Assembly (NCBI GenBank): GCA_021768245.1
Contig: JAETNO010000009.1
Location: 26,598-90,597, forward strand
Length of the DNA: 64,000 nt
Source: Bacteroidaceae bacterium
Lineage (GTDB): Bacteria; Bacteroidota; Bacteroidia; Bacteroidales; Muribaculaceae
Direction of reading: 5' to 3'
Shown here: positions 37,559 through 48,843 of the stretch, in pieces
Layout of the letters: each line of letters starts with the position of its first letter
How positions within the stretch are numbered: the stretch's first letter is position 1
Notes under the pieces: generated by a model
Databases searched by the model: none
Told to the model about the DNA's origin: nothing
The model's input: the letters and a program-made list of their open reading frames with translations, nothing else
Program-made: the position numbers and the translations under genes

Positions 37559-38386
37559 TTACTTTTTTCTTCTTTCAATAATATACTTCGAAGAATGTTT
37601 CTTCGGGGCACGAGTCTTGAGACCCTTTGAGTAGAGACCCTTGCGAGAACGGGGATGACCACCTGAAGCACGGCCTTCGCCACCGCCCATGGGGTGGTCG
37701 ACAGGGTTCATAACGACACCACGGTTGCGGGGGCGACGTCCGAGCCAGCGTGAACGTCCGGCCTTGCCAGACTGTTCGAGTGAGTGCTCGGAATTGCCTA
37801 CGACACCGATAGTGGCGCGACATGCTGCAAGAATCTTACGGGTTTCACCCGAAGGTAATTTGACGATGGCGTAGGTGCCTTCACGCGAAATCAACTGTGC
37901 GAAAGTGCCAGCTGAACGGGCCATGAAAGCGCCCTGGCCGGGACGCAACTCAATGTTGTGGATGAGCGTACCAACAGGAATATTGGCCAAGGGGAGGCAG
38001 TTGCCTACCTCGGGTTGGGCCTCGGGACCTGAAAGGAGTTCGTCACCCACCTTTAAGCCGTTGGGTGCAATGATATAGGCTTTGGCACCGTCTTTGTAGT
38101 AAAGGAGGGCGATGCGGGCCGAACGGTTGGGATCGTACTCGATGCTCTTCACTACAGCGGGAACACCGTCCTTGGTTCTCTTAAAGTCAATGATGCGGTA
38201 TTTGCGCTTGTGGCCACCACCAAGGTAGCGGGTGGTGAGGTGACCTTCGGCGTTACGGCCGCCGGAGGCCTTTTTGCCGACTGTAAGAGATTTTTCCGGT
38301 GTAGTAGCAGTGATGGTACCTTTGAATACACCGATAACTTTGTGTCTCTGCCCCGGTGTTGTGGGCTTGAATTTTCTTACTGCCAT
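37559..38386 (-). CDS. rplB: 50S ribosomal protein L2
   Basis: 275-residue L2, close to the peptidyl transferase centre ([20 protein letters not shown] contains the conserved His). 5 nt after rplW. Confidence 0.97.
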   Translation of the reverse strand: MAVRKFKPTTPGQRHKVIGVFKGTITATTPEKSLTVGKKASGGRNAEGHLTTRYLGGGHKRKYRIIDFKRTKDGVPAVVKSIEYDPNRSARIALLYYKDGAKAYIIAPNGLKVGDELLSGPEAQPEVGNCLPLANIPVGTLIHNIELRPGQGAFMARSAGTFAQLISREGTYAIVKLPSGETRKILAACRATIGVVGNSEHSLEQSGKAGRSRWLGRRPRNRGVVMNPVDHPMGGGEGRASGGHPRSRKGLYSKGLKTRAPKKHSSKYIIERRKK

Positions 38387-38391
38387 TTTAT

Positions 38392-38682
38392 TTAGATATT
38401 GCTATAGAAGTCAATATTCTGTCCTTCGGCAAGAGTCACGAGCGCTTTCTTCCAAGCTGCGGTCTTGCCACGGAGCAGGCCGCTCTTGGTCCAGCGGCTC
38501 TTGTTCTTGCTGCGGACATTGATGGTGTTTACGCGAACCACTTTGACGCCGTAGATATTCTCTACGAGGCTCTTGATTTGATACTTGTTAGCCTCGGGAG
38601 AAACGGCGAAGGTATAGCGGTTGAGCTTCTCGATGAGATTGCTTGCCTTCTCTGTTACGATGGGTTTGATTGAGATTTCCAT
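38392..38682 (-). CDS. rplW: 50S ribosomal protein L23
   Basis: 96 residues at the tunnel exit, the docking site for SRP and trigger factor ([35 protein letters not shown]). The frame is open from 38730, but that start would overlap rplD by 23 nt; 38682 gives the family N-terminus. Confidence 0.95.
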   Translation of the reverse strand: MEISIKPIVTEKASNLIEKLNRYTFAVSPEANKYQIKSLVENIYGVKVVRVNTINVRSKNKSRWTKSGLLRGKTAAWKKALVTLAEGQNIDFYSNI

Positions 38683-38707
38683 TGTCTTGCTGTTTTCTCT
38701 GGTGAGG

Positions 38708-39328
38708 TTAAAGTTTGTTAATGAAATCAAGGCTGCTCTCGGTAAGGATAACAGCGTTTGAATTCATGACCGCGTAAGTGTTAAGATCCGATGCTACCAT
38801 AGTGTTAGCGTCGGGAACGTTTCGGGCCGACAAAGTTACGTTTTTATTTTGACCTGCTAAAACGAGGAGGATTTTTTTGCCGTCAACTTTAAGATTTTTA
38901 GCAAAATTTACGAAATCTTTAGTCTTCGGAGCCTCGAAGTTGAAGTCTTCAACCACGATGAGCTGGGAATCCTGAACTTTATAGGTCAGCGCGCTCTTGC
39001 GGGCCAGCGATTTCACTTTCTTATTCAACTTGAAGCGATAGTCACGGGGACGGGGACCGAAAACGCGGCCGCCACCTACGAGGACGGGCGAGTTGATGTC
39101 ACCGATACGGCTGCCGCCGCCACCTTTCTGCTTGTGGAGCTTGCGGGTCGAGCCTGAAACTTCGCTACGTTCTTTGGACTTATGAGTACCTTGACGCTGG
39201 TTGGCGAGATACTGCTTCACATCGAGATAAACGGCGTGCTCGTTTGCATCTACTGCAAAAACTGCGTCGCTGAGCTGTGCCTTGCGACCGGTGTCTTCAC
39301 CTTTGATATTGTAAATTGCGACTTCCAT
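38708..39328 (-). CDS. rplD: 50S ribosomal protein L4
   Basis: 206-residue L4 with the long loop into the exit tunnel ([40 protein letters not shown]). In E. coli it represses the S10 operon. Start overlaps the rplC stop by 1 nt. Confidence 0.97.
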   Translation of the reverse strand: MEVAIYNIKGEDTGRKAQLSDAVFAVDANEHAVYLDVKQYLANQRQGTHKSKERSEVSGSTRKLHKQKGGGGSRIGDINSPVLVGGGRVFGPRPRDYRFKLNKKVKSLARKSALTYKVQDSQLIVVEDFNFEAPKTKDFVNFAKNLKVDGKKILLVLAGQNKNVTLSARNVPDANTMVASDLNTYAVMNSNAVILTESSLDFINKL

Positions 39329-39945
39329 TATTTCTCAATTAAAACGATTGAACCTTTACTTCCGGGTATTGAGCCCTTGATGAGGAGCAGATTGTGGTCT
39401 GCAATCACTTTGAGCACCTGGAGGTTTTGAATTGTCACTTTCTCGTTGCCCATCTGACCGGCCATGCGCATTCCTTTGAACACTTTAGCGGGATATGAGC
39501 AGGCACCGACCGAACCGGGAGCGCGGAGACGGTTGTGCTGACCGTGGGTGCTCTGGCCGACACCGCCGAAGCCGTGACGCTTTACCACACCCTGGAAGCC
39601 TTTACCTTTCGACACACCCTTGATGTCAACGAAGTCGTTCTCGCTGAAGAGGTCGACCGTGATGGTGTCACCGAGATTGTACTCGCCGTCAAATCCTTTG
39701 AACTCGGCCAAGTGGCGCTGGGGAGCTACTCCGGCTTTCTTGAAGTGTCCGGCCATAGGAGCACTCGTGTGCTTGTCCTTCTTTTCAGTGAAGCCAAGCT
39801 GCACGGCCTCGTAGCCGTCTTTGTCAGCCGTTTTAATCTGAGTAACTACGCAGGGGCCTACTTCGATAACAGTGCACGGCACGTTCTTGCCGTCGGCACT
39901 GAAAACGGATGTCATTCCGATTTTCTTTCCTAATAATCCTGGCAT
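39328..39945 (-). CDS. rplC: 50S ribosomal protein L3
   Basis: 205-residue L3, which starts 50S assembly ([51 protein letters not shown]). 48 nt after rpsJ. Confidence 0.97.
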   Translation of the reverse strand: MPGLLGKKIGMTSVFSADGKNVPCTVIEVGPCVVTQIKTADKDGYEAVQLGFTEKKDKHTSAPMAGHFKKAGVAPQRHLAEFKGFDGEYNLGDTITVDLFSENDFVDIKGVSKGKGFQGVVKRHGFGGVGQSTHGQHNRLRAPGSVGACSYPAKVFKGMRMAGQMGNEKVTIQNLQVLKVIADHNLLLIKGSIPGSKGSIVLIEK

Positions 39946-39993
39946 TTCTCTTTGATTTAAAAAATGTGAACTGTTGTTTTGATTTTACTTAAA

Positions 39994-40299
39994 TTACACC
40001 TTGATTTCAACTTCAACGCCTGAGGGAAGTTCGAGCTTCATGAGAGCATCAACTGTCTTGCCGGTCGAGTTGTGGATGTCGATAAGACGCTTGTAGGACG
40101 AAAGCTGGAACTGCTCGCGTGACTTCTTGTTGACGAAGGTCGAGCGGTTGACGGTGAAGATGCGACGGTGGGTCGGCAGGGGTATAGGCCCGCTGATGAC
40201 AGCGCCGGTCGCTTTTACGGTCTTCACAATCTTCTCGGCCGACTTGTCAACCAAGTTGTAATCATAGGATTTAAGTTTGATTCTGATTGTTTGGTCCAT
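39994..40299 (-). CDS. rpsJ: 30S ribosomal protein S10
   Basis: 101-residue S10 ([37 protein letters not shown]). It follows fusA by 27 nt; the str and S10 groups are therefore joined, with no tuf between them. Confidence 0.97.
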   Translation of the reverse strand: MDQTIRIKLKSYDYNLVDKSAEKIVKTVKATGAVISGPIPLPTHRRIFTVNRSTFVNKKSREQFQLSSYKRLIDIHNSTGKTVDALMKLELPSGVEVEIKV

Positions 40300-40326
40300 A
40301 TCTTTGTTGAATGAAAGTATTTTATC

Positions 40327-42453
40327 TTACTTGATGAGGTCTACACGGCCCTGGCACTCTGTGAGCACATTCTTGGCGATGGAGCTGCTGACTTCCGCAT
40401 AGTGGCTGAATGTCATGGTAGAAGTGGCACGGCCCGAAGTGATAGTACGGAGGGCGGTCACATAACCGAACATTTCAGCGAGAGGAGCCTTAGCCTTCAC
40501 CACGCGTGCGCCTGAGCGGCTTGTCTCCATACCCTCTACCTGACCACGGCGCTTGTTAAGGTCGGAAATAACGTCGCCCATTGATTCTTCAGGGGTAACG
40601 ACCTCAATCTTCATGATAGGCTCGAGGAGCACGGGCGATGCCTTTTCAGAAGCCTTCTTAAAGGCCTGTATTGCACAGAGCTCGAATGAGAGCTGGTCGG
40701 AGTCGACCGGGTGGAAAGAACCGTCGATTACAGTCACCTTAAGCTGCTCAACGGGGAAACCGGCGAGAACACCGTTCTTCATAGCGTTGGTGAAACCCTT
40801 CTGGATTGAGGGGATGAATTCCTTAGGAATGTTACCACCCTTGACTTCATCAACAAACTGGAGGTTGCCTTCAAAGCCTTCGTCAACTGGTTCTACACGC
40901 ACGATGATATCGGCAAACTTACCACGACCACCGGTCTGCTTCTTGAAGACTTCGCGGAGCTCTACAGGCTTGGTGATGGCTTCCTTGTAGGTTACCTGAG
41001 GACGGCCCTGGTTACATTCTACCTTGAACTCACGACGGAGACGGTCGATAATGATATCGAGGTGAAGCTCACCCATACCCGAGATAACGGTCTGGCCGGT
41101 TTCTTCATTGGTCTCAACACGGAAAGTCGGGTCTTCTTCAGCAAGCTTCTGAAGGCCTACGCCGAGCTTGTCGAGGTCTTTCTGAGTCTTGGGTTCTACT
41201 GCGATACCGATTACGGGATCGGGGAATTCCATTGCCTCAAGCACGATAGGATGATTCTCATCGCAAAGAGTGTCACCGGTGCGGATATCCTTGAAGCCGA
41301 CACCTGCGCCTATATCACCGCAATCAATAGATTCCTTAGCGTTCTGCTTGTTGGAATGCATCTGGAAAAGACGGCTGACACGCTCTTTCTTACCCGAACG
41401 GCTGTTGAGTACATAGCTACCGGCGATGACATCGCCGGAATAAACGCGGAAGAATGTGAGACGGCCAACATAGGGGTCGGTAGCAATCTTGAATGCAAGA
41501 GCACACATAGGAGCCTCGGAAGATGGCTCGCGGGTCTCGACTTCATCGGGATTGTCAGGATTAGTTCCTTCAACAGCACCGGAATCGAGAGGGCTGGGAA
41601 GATATGCGCAGACTGCGTCGAGAAGACACTGAACACCCTTGTTCTTGAAAGAAGAACCGCAAATCATGGGGACAACTTCCATCTTGAGGGTAGCGTTGCG
41701 GAGTGCGCGACGTATTTCCTCCTCTGTTATGGTAGAAGGATCGTCGAAATACTTCTCCATGAGGGCATCGTCGAACTCGGCAATCTTTTCAAGCATCTTG
41801 TCGCGCCATTCTTCAGCTTCTTCAACGAGGCCTGCGGGAATCTCTTCAACAGTGTAGTCGGCACCCATAGTCTCGTCATGCCAGAAAATAGCCTTCATAC
41901 GGATGAGGTCAACCACACCCTTGAAAGTCTCCTCAGCACCGATAGGAATCTGGATGGGGCAAGGATTTGCGCCAAGCACTTCTTTGAGCTGACGTACGAC
42001 TTCAAAGAAGTTTGCGCCCGAACGGTCCATCTTGTTGACATAACCGATACGGGGTACGTTATATTTGTCGGCCTGACGCCAAACTGTCTCCGACTGGGGC
42101 TCTACACCGCCAACGGCACAGAATGTAGCGACAGCACCGTCAAGGACACGGAGCGAACGCTCTACCTCGACAGTGAAATCGACGTGCCCCGGAGTGTCAA
42201 TAAGGTTGATTTTAAACTTCTCGTCGTCATACTTCCAGAAAGTGGTAGTGGCAGCCGAGGTGATAGTGATACCACGCTCCTGCTCCTGCTCCATCCAGTC
42301 CATAGTGGCAGCGCCGTCATGAACCTCACCGATTTTGTGTGTAAGACCGGTGTAGAAGAGGATACGCTCGGATGTAGTGGTCTTACCGGCATCGATGTGG
42401 GCCATGATGCCGATGTTGCGCGTATATTTTAAATGTGCGTCTGATTTAGCCAT
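40327..42453 (-). CDS. fusA: Elongation factor G
   Basis: 708-residue translocation GTPase. G1 is [19 protein letters not shown], then [17 protein letters not shown] and NKMDRSGA; domains II-V follow with GMGELHLDI and the C-terminal SHYAEV segment. Of the normal ribosomal type, between rpsG and rpsJ. Confidence 0.97.
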   Translation of the reverse strand: MAKSDAHLKYTRNIGIMAHIDAGKTTTSERILFYTGLTHKIGEVHDGAATMDWMEQEQERGITITSAATTTFWKYDDEKFKINLIDTPGHVDFTVEVERSLRVLDGAVATFCAVGGVEPQSETVWRQADKYNVPRIGYVNKMDRSGANFFEVVRQLKEVLGANPCPIQIPIGAEETFKGVVDLIRMKAIFWHDETMGADYTVEEIPAGLVEEAEEWRDKMLEKIAEFDDALMEKYFDDPSTITEEEIRRALRNATLKMEVVPMICGSSFKNKGVQCLLDAVCAYLPSPLDSGAVEGTNPDNPDEVETREPSSEAPMCALAFKIATDPYVGRLTFFRVYSGDVIAGSYVLNSRSGKKERVSRLFQMHSNKQNAKESIDCGDIGAGVGFKDIRTGDTLCDENHPIVLEAMEFPDPVIGIAVEPKTQKDLDKLGVGLQKLAEEDPTFRVETNEETGQTVISGMGELHLDIIIDRLRREFKVECNQGRPQVTYKEAITKPVELREVFKKQTGGRGKFADIIVRVEPVDEGFEGNLQFVDEVKGGNIPKEFIPSIQKGFTNAMKNGVLAGFPVEQLKVTVIDGSFHPVDSDQLSFELCAIQAFKKASEKASPVLLEPIMKIEVVTPEESMGDVISDLNKRRGQVEGMETSRSGARVVKAKAPLAEMFGYVTALRTITSGRATSTMTFSHYAEVSSSIAKNVLTECQGRVDLIK

Positions 42454-42497
42454 TTTATTATTTTGAATCTATTGGTTAATCAATGAAAACACTCGGC

Positions 42498-42974
42498 TTA
42501 GAAACGGAAGTGAGCGAAAGCACGGTTGGCCTCAGCCATCTTGTGCATGTCCTCCTTGCGCTTGTAAGCACCGCCCTGGTCATTGAATGCGTCTACGATT
42601 TCGGCAGCCAGCTTCTCAGCCATTGTCTTGCCGCCGCGCTTGCGGGCGTAGAGGATAAGGTTTTTCATCGAGATAGATTCCTTGCGGTCGGGACGAATCT
42701 CGGTAGGCACCTGGAAAGTGGCACCGCCGACACGACGCGACTTAACCTCAACCTGGGGTGTAACGTTCTCAAGAGCTTTCTTCCAGATTTCGAGAGCGGT
42801 CTTCTCCTCGTTGGGGAGTTTACCCTTCACGAGCTCGAGAGCCGAATAGAAGATTGTATATGAAGTGTTCTTCTTGCCATCATACATAAGATGGTTGACG
42901 AACTTCGACACTCTCACGTCATTGAACACGGGATCGGGAAGAATCACCCGCTTTTTAGGTTTTGCTTTTCTCAT
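42498..42974 (-). CDS. rpsG: 30S ribosomal protein S7
   Basis: 158-residue S7, a primary binder of the 30S head ([35 protein letters not shown]). In E. coli S7 controls the str operon; here a 183-nt spacer lies before it. Confidence 0.97.
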   Translation of the reverse strand: MRKAKPKKRVILPDPVFNDVRVSKFVNHLMYDGKKNTSYTIFYSALELVKGKLPNEEKTALEIWKKALENVTPQVEVKSRRVGGATFQVPTEIRPDRKESISMKNLILYARKRGGKTMAEKLAAEIVDAFNDQGGAYKRKEDMHKMAEANRAFAHFRF

Positions 42975-43157
42975 TTTTTGAGGAAATGTTTTGTTTTTGG
43001 TTGCTTGGTTGCTGCATCTTTCATCTTCAACGGGCGCCTCTGCGGGACCATTTACTCAACCTGTGATTTAGCCTTCCAATCAAATCAAAAACGAGGGTTA
43101 ATGACTCTGTTTTTAGATTGATTAATTTTTCAGAAAAGGGATAGCGTGTGAAATTAT
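42975..43157 (-). promoter_or_regulatory. Long rpsL-rpsG spacer, possible S7 control site
   Basis: 183 nt without a gene between rpsL and rpsG, the position of the S7 control site in E. coli. I see no single strong hairpin; the call rests on length and position only. Confidence 0.25.
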
Positions 43158-43541
43158 TTATTTCTTAGCTGCTTTAGGACGCTTTGCGCCATATTTGCTG
43201 CGACGCTGGGTACGGTCCTTGACACCGCTTGTATCGAGCGTACCGCGGACGATGTGGTAACGCACACCGGGGAGGTCCTTGACACGGCCACCGCGAACGA
43301 GCACGATTGAGTGTTCCTGAAGATTGTGACCTTCACCGGGGATGTAGCTGTTGACTTCCTTTCCGTTGGTCAGGCGCACACGAGCCACCTTACGCATAGC
43401 CGAGTTAGGCTTTTTGGGGGTGGTGGTGTACACACGCACGCACACGCCACGACGCTGGGGACATGAATCGAGTGCGGGTGATTTACTCTTGTCTTCGAGA
43501 GCCACGCGTCCTTTTCTTACTAATTGCTGAATAGTAGGCAT
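43158..43541 (-). CDS. rpsL: 30S ribosomal protein S12
   Basis: 127-residue S12 of the decoding centre ([39 protein letters not shown], which holds the Lys changed in streptomycin-resistant strains; [13 protein letters not shown]). First gene of the supercluster, with a full promoter upstream. Confidence 0.97.
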   Translation of the reverse strand: MPTIQQLVRKGRVALEDKSKSPALDSCPQRRGVCVRVYTTTPKKPNSAMRKVARVRLTNGKEVNSYIPGEGHNLQEHSIVLVRGGRVKDLPGVRYHIVRGTLDTSGVKDRTQRRSKYGAKRPKAAKK

Positions 43542-43677
43542 CTTAGTTTCTTTTGGTTTATTTTAATAATGATTAGTGATTTTATCGTTTCGATTACACA
43601 CATTTTTACGCCATCGACTTCGTTGACTATCAAACAGTTAACTCCGCCGAGACGACACTTTGCTCCTAAAAGCGTTG

Positions 43678-43709
43678 CAAAATTACAACTTATTTTCCTA
43701 ACTGCCAAA
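43678..43709 (-). promoter_or_regulatory. Promoter of the ribosomal supercluster (rpsL)
   Basis: Minus-strand TTTG (43709-43706), 20-nt spacer, TAATTTTG (43685-43678): a full match to the Bacteroidetes consensus. The leader to rpsL would be about 130 nt. It is back to back with the metG promoter. Confidence 0.8.
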
Positions 43710-43809
43710 CATTTCTGCGACATTTTAACATTGTTAACCCAGTTCATCATGCAAACTTTTACAATCCATTCTTAAGCCATAATCGCAGCAGTAGATTTCC
43801 CATATAATA

Positions 43810-43841
43810 TTGTGTAGTTTCGCCAATAAACACTAATTTTG
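43810..43841 (+). promoter_or_regulatory. Promoter of metG
   Basis: TTG (43810-43812), 21-nt spacer, TAATTTTG (43834-43841) matches the consensus; start site about 43848, leader about 78 nt. Confidence 0.75.
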
Positions 43842-43925
43842 CAAAACTTTTAAAGGGCCACCGGACCTTCGTCCGCATGTGGCATCAAAACAAGCCAAAC
43901 CCATACATTTCCTGAAACATCCACA

Positions 43926-45971
43926 ATGGAAAAGAACTTCAAGCGCACACTAATCACAACAGCTCTCCCCTATGCCAACGGCCCGGTCCATATCGGACAT
44001 CTCGCCGGAGTCTATGTCCCAGCCGATATCTACGCACGCTACCTCCGCCTCCGGGGAGAAGACGTGGTGATGGTAGGCGGCAGCGATGAACACGGTGTAC
44101 CTATTACCCTGCGCGCACGCAAGGAGGGTATCACTCCGCAAGAGGTCGTAGACCGCTATCACAAAATCATCAAGGATTCGCTTGAAGAACTCGGCGTGAG
44201 CTTCAACATATATTCACGTACCACCTCAGAACTCCATCATAAGACCGCATCGGAATTCTTCCGCCATCTATATGACAAAAATGAATTCACCGTGCAGACA
44301 GCCCTACAGCCCTACGATGAGAAAACCGGTGAGTTCCTTGCCGACCGCTATGTTGTAGGCACCTGTCCCCGATGCGGAAACGAAAACGCCTATGGAGACC
44401 AGTGCGAGGCTTGCGGGTCGTCGCTCAACGTGACCGACCTTATCAATCCCCGCTCCGCACTGACAGGTGAACCCGTGAAAATGAAGGAGACCACCCACTG
44501 GTATCTCCCCCTCGACAAATGGGAGTCCAAGCTCCGCCAATGGATTCTTGAAGACCATAAGGAATGGAAAACCAATGTCTACGGCCAATGCAAATCCTGG
44601 CTTGACGCAGGTTTGCAGCCACGCGCAGTAAGCCGCGACCTCTCATGGGGCGTACCGGTTCCAGTTGAAGGAGCTGAAGGCAAAGTGCTATACGTATGGT
44701 TCGACGCCCCTATCGGCTATATATCCAACACCAAGGAACTCCTGCCGGATTCTTGGGAGAAATATTGGAAAGACCCGGAAACCCGCATCATAAACTTCAT
44801 CGGCAAGGATAATATCGTGTTCCACTGCATAGTTTTCCCGGCCATGCTTATGGCCTATGGCGACAACTACCAGTTGCCCGACAATGTCCCTGCCAATGAA
44901 TTCCTCAACCTTGAGGGGGACAAGATATCCACCTCCCGCAACTGGGCCGTATGGCTTCACGAATATCTGAAAGACTTCCCCGGCAAGCAGGATGTGCTCC
45001 GCTATGTGCTTACCGCCAATGCCCCCGAAACGAAGGACAACGATTTCACTTGGGCCGACTTCCAGGCGCGTAACAACAATGAGCTTGTGGCCATTCTCGG
45101 TAACTTCGTCAACCGTGCGATGGTTCTCACCCATAAATATTTCAACGGCATCGTTCCCGAGGCAGGCATGCTTACCGAGACCGATACACTGCTTGCTACA
45201 GAACTTGGAGTCGCTACCGAAGCCCTCACTGCGGCTCTTGACAGTTTCCACTTCCGCGAAGCCCTAAAACAGGCCATGGAGATAGCGCGCCTCGGCAACC
45301 GCTACCTTCAGGAGACAGAACCTTGGAAGCTCGCTAAAACCGATATGGAGAGGGTAAAGACCATTCTGAACATCGCCCTTCAGCTATGCGCCAATATCGC
45401 TGTGGCCTTTGAGCCTTTCACCCCCTTCATGTCCGATAAACTTGTCAAAATGCTCGGACTGAACGCACCCCTCTCATGGGATATGCTCGGCAAACTCGAT
45501 ATTCTTTCCGCAGGGACCCAGCTCTCCACCCCAGAACTCCTTTTCGACAAAGTCGAGGACGATGCAATCCAGGCACAGCTCAAACGTCTCGCAGACGCAA
45601 AAGAGGCTAACAAGATTGCCGCATGGAAAGCCGCCCCGCAAGCCGAGGAGGTGACTTTCGAGACATTTACGGCATGCGACCTCCGCGTGGGCACAGTGCT
45701 CGAATGTGAGAAAGTGCCAAAGGCCGACAAACTTCTGCGCTTCCTTATTGACGACGGGCTCGAGAAACGCACCATCGTATCCGGCATTGCAAAATATTAT
45801 AAGCCCGAAGACCTCATCGGGAAACAGGTGTGCTTCATCGCGAACCTTGCCCCGCGCAAGCTTAAAGGAATTGTCTCACAAGGAATGATTCTGTCGGCAG
45901 AAAACTCCGACGGTTCAATTGTATTGCTCTCGCCGTCAGCCCCGGTGGCTCCAGGCGCAAAAATAGGTTAA
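43926..45971 (+). CDS. metG: Methionyl-tRNA synthetase with C-terminal tRNA-binding domain
   Basis: 681-residue class I synthetase that charges tRNA-Met. HIGH motif HIGH in PVHIGHLAG near residue 22; zinc knuckle [18 protein letters not shown] near 148; the KMSKS loop is the variant KISTS in [10 protein letters not shown]. The C-terminal 110 residues are a Trbp111-type OB domain ([20 protein letters not shown]) used for dimerisation and tRNA binding. Followed by ansA after 66 nt. Confidence 0.95.
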   Translation: MEKNFKRTLITTALPYANGPVHIGHLAGVYVPADIYARYLRLRGEDVVMVGGSDEHGVPITLRARKEGITPQEVVDRYHKIIKDSLEELGVSFNIYSRTTSELHHKTASEFFRHLYDKNEFTVQTALQPYDEKTGEFLADRYVVGTCPRCGNENAYGDQCEACGSSLNVTDLINPRSALTGEPVKMKETTHWYLPLDKWESKLRQWILEDHKEWKTNVYGQCKSWLDAGLQPRAVSRDLSWGVPVPVEGAEGKVLYVWFDAPIGYISNTKELLPDSWEKYWKDPETRIINFIGKDNIVFHCIVFPAMLMAYGDNYQLPDNVPANEFLNLEGDKISTSRNWAVWLHEYLKDFPGKQDVLRYVLTANAPETKDNDFTWADFQARNNNELVAILGNFVNRAMVLTHKYFNGIVPEAGMLTETDTLLATELGVATEALTAALDSFHFREALKQAMEIARLGNRYLQETEPWKLAKTDMERVKTILNIALQLCANIAVAFEPFTPFMSDKLVKMLGLNAPLSWDMLGKLDILSAGTQLSTPELLFDKVEDDAIQAQLKRLADAKEANKIAAWKAAPQAEEVTFETFTACDLRVGTVLECEKVPKADKLLRFLIDDGLEKRTIVSGIAKYYKPEDLIGKQVCFIANLAPRKLKGIVSQGMILSAENSDGSIVLLSPSAPVAPGAKIG

Positions 45972-45996
45972 AGGAGTGCCATAAGGCACCCCTTTG
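45971..45996 (+). terminator. Weak hairpin after metG
   Basis: AAAGGAGTGCC, loop ATAA, GGCACCCCTTT: 11-bp arms with one mismatch, starting at the last base of the metG stop. No U tract follows, so it may be an mRNA end-stabiliser or weak attenuator before ansA. Confidence 0.4.
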
Positions 45997-46037
45997 CCCT
46001 CTCTAATCCACGAAAACACCAGTTAACCTTTCTATCA

Positions 46038-47075
46038 ATGACAAAAACACATAAGCCACGACTTTTAATTATATATACCGGAGGAACAATCGGGATGATA
46101 GAGAATCCCGAGACCCATGCGCTTCAGCCTTTTGACTTTTCCCACCTCATTGACAATGTGCCGAAAATCAAGATGCTTGATTTCCATATCGACAACATAC
46201 AGTTCAACCCGATTGACTCGAGCGATATGGATCCGGTGGGTTGGGGAGAAATCGCGCGTTCGATTCGCGACAACTATAATGATTATGACGGATTCGTAGT
46301 GCTCCATGGCACCGACACGATGGCCTACACAGCATCCGCGCTCTCATTCATGCTCGGCCATCTCCATAAACCGGTAATCATAACCGGTTCCCAGCTACCT
46401 ATCGGTGAAGTACGCACTGACGGGGAGGAAAACCTCATAACCGCCCTTCAGATAGCGGCAGCCACAACCTTCGACGGTTCACCCATGGTGCAGGAAGTGG
46501 CAATACTCTTCGAAAACTACCTATGGCGCGGCAACCGCTCGACAAAAATGAGCGCCGACAACTTCAACGCCTTCAAGAGCAACAACTATCCCCAGCTCGC
46601 AAAAATAGGCCTCGGAATCCATTTTGCGGAAGAAGCCCTGTGGCGTCCGAAAGAAATAAAGCCACTACAGGTCAACACCAATATGGACCGCGGGGTCATG
46701 TTCATCGACCTGCACCCCGGCATGCCGCAGTCAACGCTTCATCATCTTCTCAATACCCCGGACATAAAGGGTATAGTGCTACGCACCTATGGAGCAGGCA
46801 ATGCTCCGACGGCAGGATGGTTCATCGAAGAAATAGCTCAGGCTATATCGAGAGGTATAGTAATCGTGAACGTCACACAATGCGTCAACGGAGGCGTCCA
46901 CCACCGTCGCTATGTCTCAGGCGACAAACTGGCGAATGCAGGTGTAATTTCCGGTCATGACATGACCTCCGAGGCTGCCATCACAAAACTGATGTATCTT
47001 TTCGGTCTCGGACTGACTCCCACGGCTGTGTGCACAAGGCTCAACACCGATATATGCGGTGAAGTCACACTGTGA
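46038..47075 (+). CDS. ansA: L-asparaginase, type I
   Basis: 345-residue asparaginase (asparagine to aspartate and ammonia). The two catalytic Thr motifs are visible: YTGGTIGMI near residue 11-19 and LHGTDTMAYTASALSFM near 88. No signal peptide, so the cytoplasmic form. It lies 66 nt after metG and its last 11 nt overlap the end of cysK on the opposite strand. Confidence 0.9.
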   Translation: MTKTHKPRLLIIYTGGTIGMIENPETHALQPFDFSHLIDNVPKIKMLDFHIDNIQFNPIDSSDMDPVGWGEIARSIRDNYNDYDGFVVLHGTDTMAYTASALSFMLGHLHKPVIITGSQLPIGEVRTDGEENLITALQIAAATTFDGSPMVQEVAILFENYLWRGNRSTKMSADNFNAFKSNNYPQLAKIGLGIHFAEEALWRPKEIKPLQVNTNMDRGVMFIDLHPGMPQSTLHHLLNTPDIKGIVLRTYGAGNAPTAGWFIEEIAQAISRGIVIVNVTQCVNGGVHHRRYVSGDKLANAGVISGHDMTSEAAITKLMYLFGLGLTPTAVCTRLNTDICGEVTL

Positions 47076-48000
47076 CAAAAAGGTCGGTTGACAGATAGCG
47101 TTCGCCTGTATCAGGTAAAAGTACGACAATGTTTTTACCCACATTCTCCGTTTTTCGGGCAATCACGGTGGCAGCATAAAGAGCAGCCCCCGATGAAATG
47201 CCGGCGAGTATGCCTTCGGTAGCGGCAAGACTGCGGGCGGCATCATATGCCTCATTAGTCCCTACCGTTAAAATCTCGTCGACCACACCTGCATCATATG
47301 TATCAGGAATAAAGCCGGCCCCTATTCCCTGAATCCTATGAACGCCTGCAAGGCCGCCGCTCAGTACCGGTGAGTCCTTAGGTTCTACCGCTATAATCTT
47401 AACATCAGGATTGTGTTCCTTAAGATAGCGCCCTACTCCACTCACAGTACCACCCGTGCCAACTCCGGCAACGAAAAAGTCAACCTTTCCATCCATAGCG
47501 TCCCATATTTCCGGCCCTGTGGTACGATAATGGGCTTCAGGATTGGCAGCATTCACGAACTGTCCTAAAATTACAGAACCGGGCATCGACCGCTGCAGAC
47601 GTTCAGCCTCGGCGATAGCTCCTTTCATTCCCTTGTCGCCCGGCGTCAAGACCACTTCCGCTCCATAAGCGGCGACAAGCTTACGACGCTCTACGCTCAT
47701 TGTCTCCGGCATGGTAAGAATCACCTTGTAGCCTCGTGCCGCTCCGACAAGGGCAAGTCCTATCCCGGTATTACCGCTAGTAGGCTCTATTATGATGCCG
47801 CCTTTACATAGAAGGCCTGACTTTTCGGCTGAAAGAATCATATTAAGGGCCACTCTATCCTTGACCGAGCCACCCGGATTGAAACTCTCTATTTTTGCAT
47901 AAATAACAGCCACAGTTTCCTGTACCCGGTCATAGGCCGAAAGTCTGACTATAGGAGTATGGCCTATGGTCTCGATAATTGAATCCGCTATCTTTTTCAT
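47065..48000 (-). CDS. cysK: Cysteine synthase A (O-acetylserine sulfhydrylase)
   Basis: 311-residue PLP enzyme that makes cysteine from O-acetylserine and sulfide. The PLP lysine is in PGGSVKDRVA near residue 44, the Asn loop is PTSGNTGIG near 71, and GVGTGGTVSGVGRYL binds the phosphate. A perfect short dyad TAACGAA-TTT-TTCGTTA (48041-48057) lies 41 nt upstream and may be an operator or hairpin. 116 nt after radC on the same strand. Confidence 0.93.
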   Translation of the reverse strand: MKKIADSIIETIGHTPIVRLSAYDRVQETVAVIYAKIESFNPGGSVKDRVALNMILSAEKSGLLCKGGIIIEPTSGNTGIGLALVGAARGYKVILTMPETMSVERRKLVAAYGAEVVLTPGDKGMKGAIAEAERLQRSMPGSVILGQFVNAANPEAHYRTTGPEIWDAMDGKVDFFVAGVGTGGTVSGVGRYLKEHNPDVKIIAVEPKDSPVLSGGLAGVHRIQGIGAGFIPDTYDAGVVDEILTVGTNEAYDAARSLAATEGILAGISSGAALYAATVIARKTENVGKNIVVLLPDTGERYLSTDLFVTV

Positions 48001-48040
48001 CGGAATTGATTGTTAGAAGTAACTCTTGAAAATAAGTTTG

Positions 48041-48057
48041 TAACGAATTTTTCGTTA
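48041..48057. promoter_or_regulatory. Inverted repeat upstream of cysK
   Basis: TAACGAATTTTTCGTTA, 7-bp perfect arms and a 3-nt centre in the radC-cysK spacer. It could bind a dimeric regulator or act as a small hairpin; I cannot decide. Confidence 0.35.
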
Positions 48058-48116
48058 TCCCTTATGGCTTTTATTTAAAGGCTATGTTGTCCTAACGGAT
48101 ACAGACCTAAGAGGGT

Positions 48117-48839
48117 TCACAGACGCCCCTCGTCATTATAGGAATAATAACGGTCACGTGCTATTATCACATGGTCAAGCACGCGTATTCCGATAAGTTT
48201 GGCGGCGTCTTTTATGTTGCGTGTAAGCCTGTCGTCCTCAGCGCTCGGAGTCAATGCCCCGGACGGATGATTATGCACAAGCACGATGCCTTCGGCCAGA
48301 CAGTCTATCGCGCGTTTAAGAAGCAGCTTGATATCCACCATCGTCGATGCCACTCCCCCCTGCGAGATGCAGCGCACGAATTTCACCCGATTGCTGCGTG
48401 AAAGCATCATCACCCAGAATTCCTCATATTCCAAAGCCTCCAGTTTAGGCTGCATGACATCATACACATCCTTGCTCGAACGGATTGTCACGTCGCGGTT
48501 CTCTTTCGTCTGCTCGCGGTTACGCCGGCCAAGCTCGAAAGCTGCGGCAAGACACACCGCCTTGGCCTTTCCCACCCCTTTATATTTCGCTATCATCTCC
48601 TCAATGCTCATACGTGCAAGGAAATCAACACGGTTGTCACAATCGCGCAAAATGTGGCGCGCCATATCGACAACCGACATTCCCGGGAGACCTCCTCCGA
48701 AAATCAAGGCTATAAGTTCAGCATCACTGAGGGCACGTATGCCCTGTGAAAGCGCTTTCTCACGGGGCTTATCATCGTCGTTAAGATCCTGAATCCTCGT
48801 TGCGGAAAATGGCTGTCTGAAATCATCACCGTCACCCAT
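48117..48839 (-). CDS. radC: RadC-family JAB/MPN+ domain protein
   Basis: 240-residue RadC. The N-terminal part has a helix-hairpin-helix (MIAKYKGVGKAKAVCLAAAF); the C-terminal domain has the JAMM metal motif HNHPSGALTPSAEDD with Ser and Asp ligands. Its biochemical role is unsettled; the old link to DNA repair was withdrawn. 4 nt after the GT2 gene. Confidence 0.9.
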   Translation of the reverse strand: MGDGDDFRQPFSATRIQDLNDDDKPREKALSQGIRALSDAELIALIFGGGLPGMSVVDMARHILRDCDNRVDFLARMSIEEMIAKYKGVGKAKAVCLAAAFELGRRNREQTKENRDVTIRSSKDVYDVMQPKLEALEYEEFWVMMLSRSNRVKFVRCISQGGVASTMVDIKLLLKRAIDCLAEGIVLVHNHPSGALTPSAEDDRLTRNIKDAAKLIGIRVLDHVIIARDRYYSYNDEGRL

Positions 48840-48843
48840 AACA

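Noticed and set aside
41062..42432. 456-residue plus-strand reading frame opposite fusA
   Set aside because: Shadow frame of fusA; no domain.
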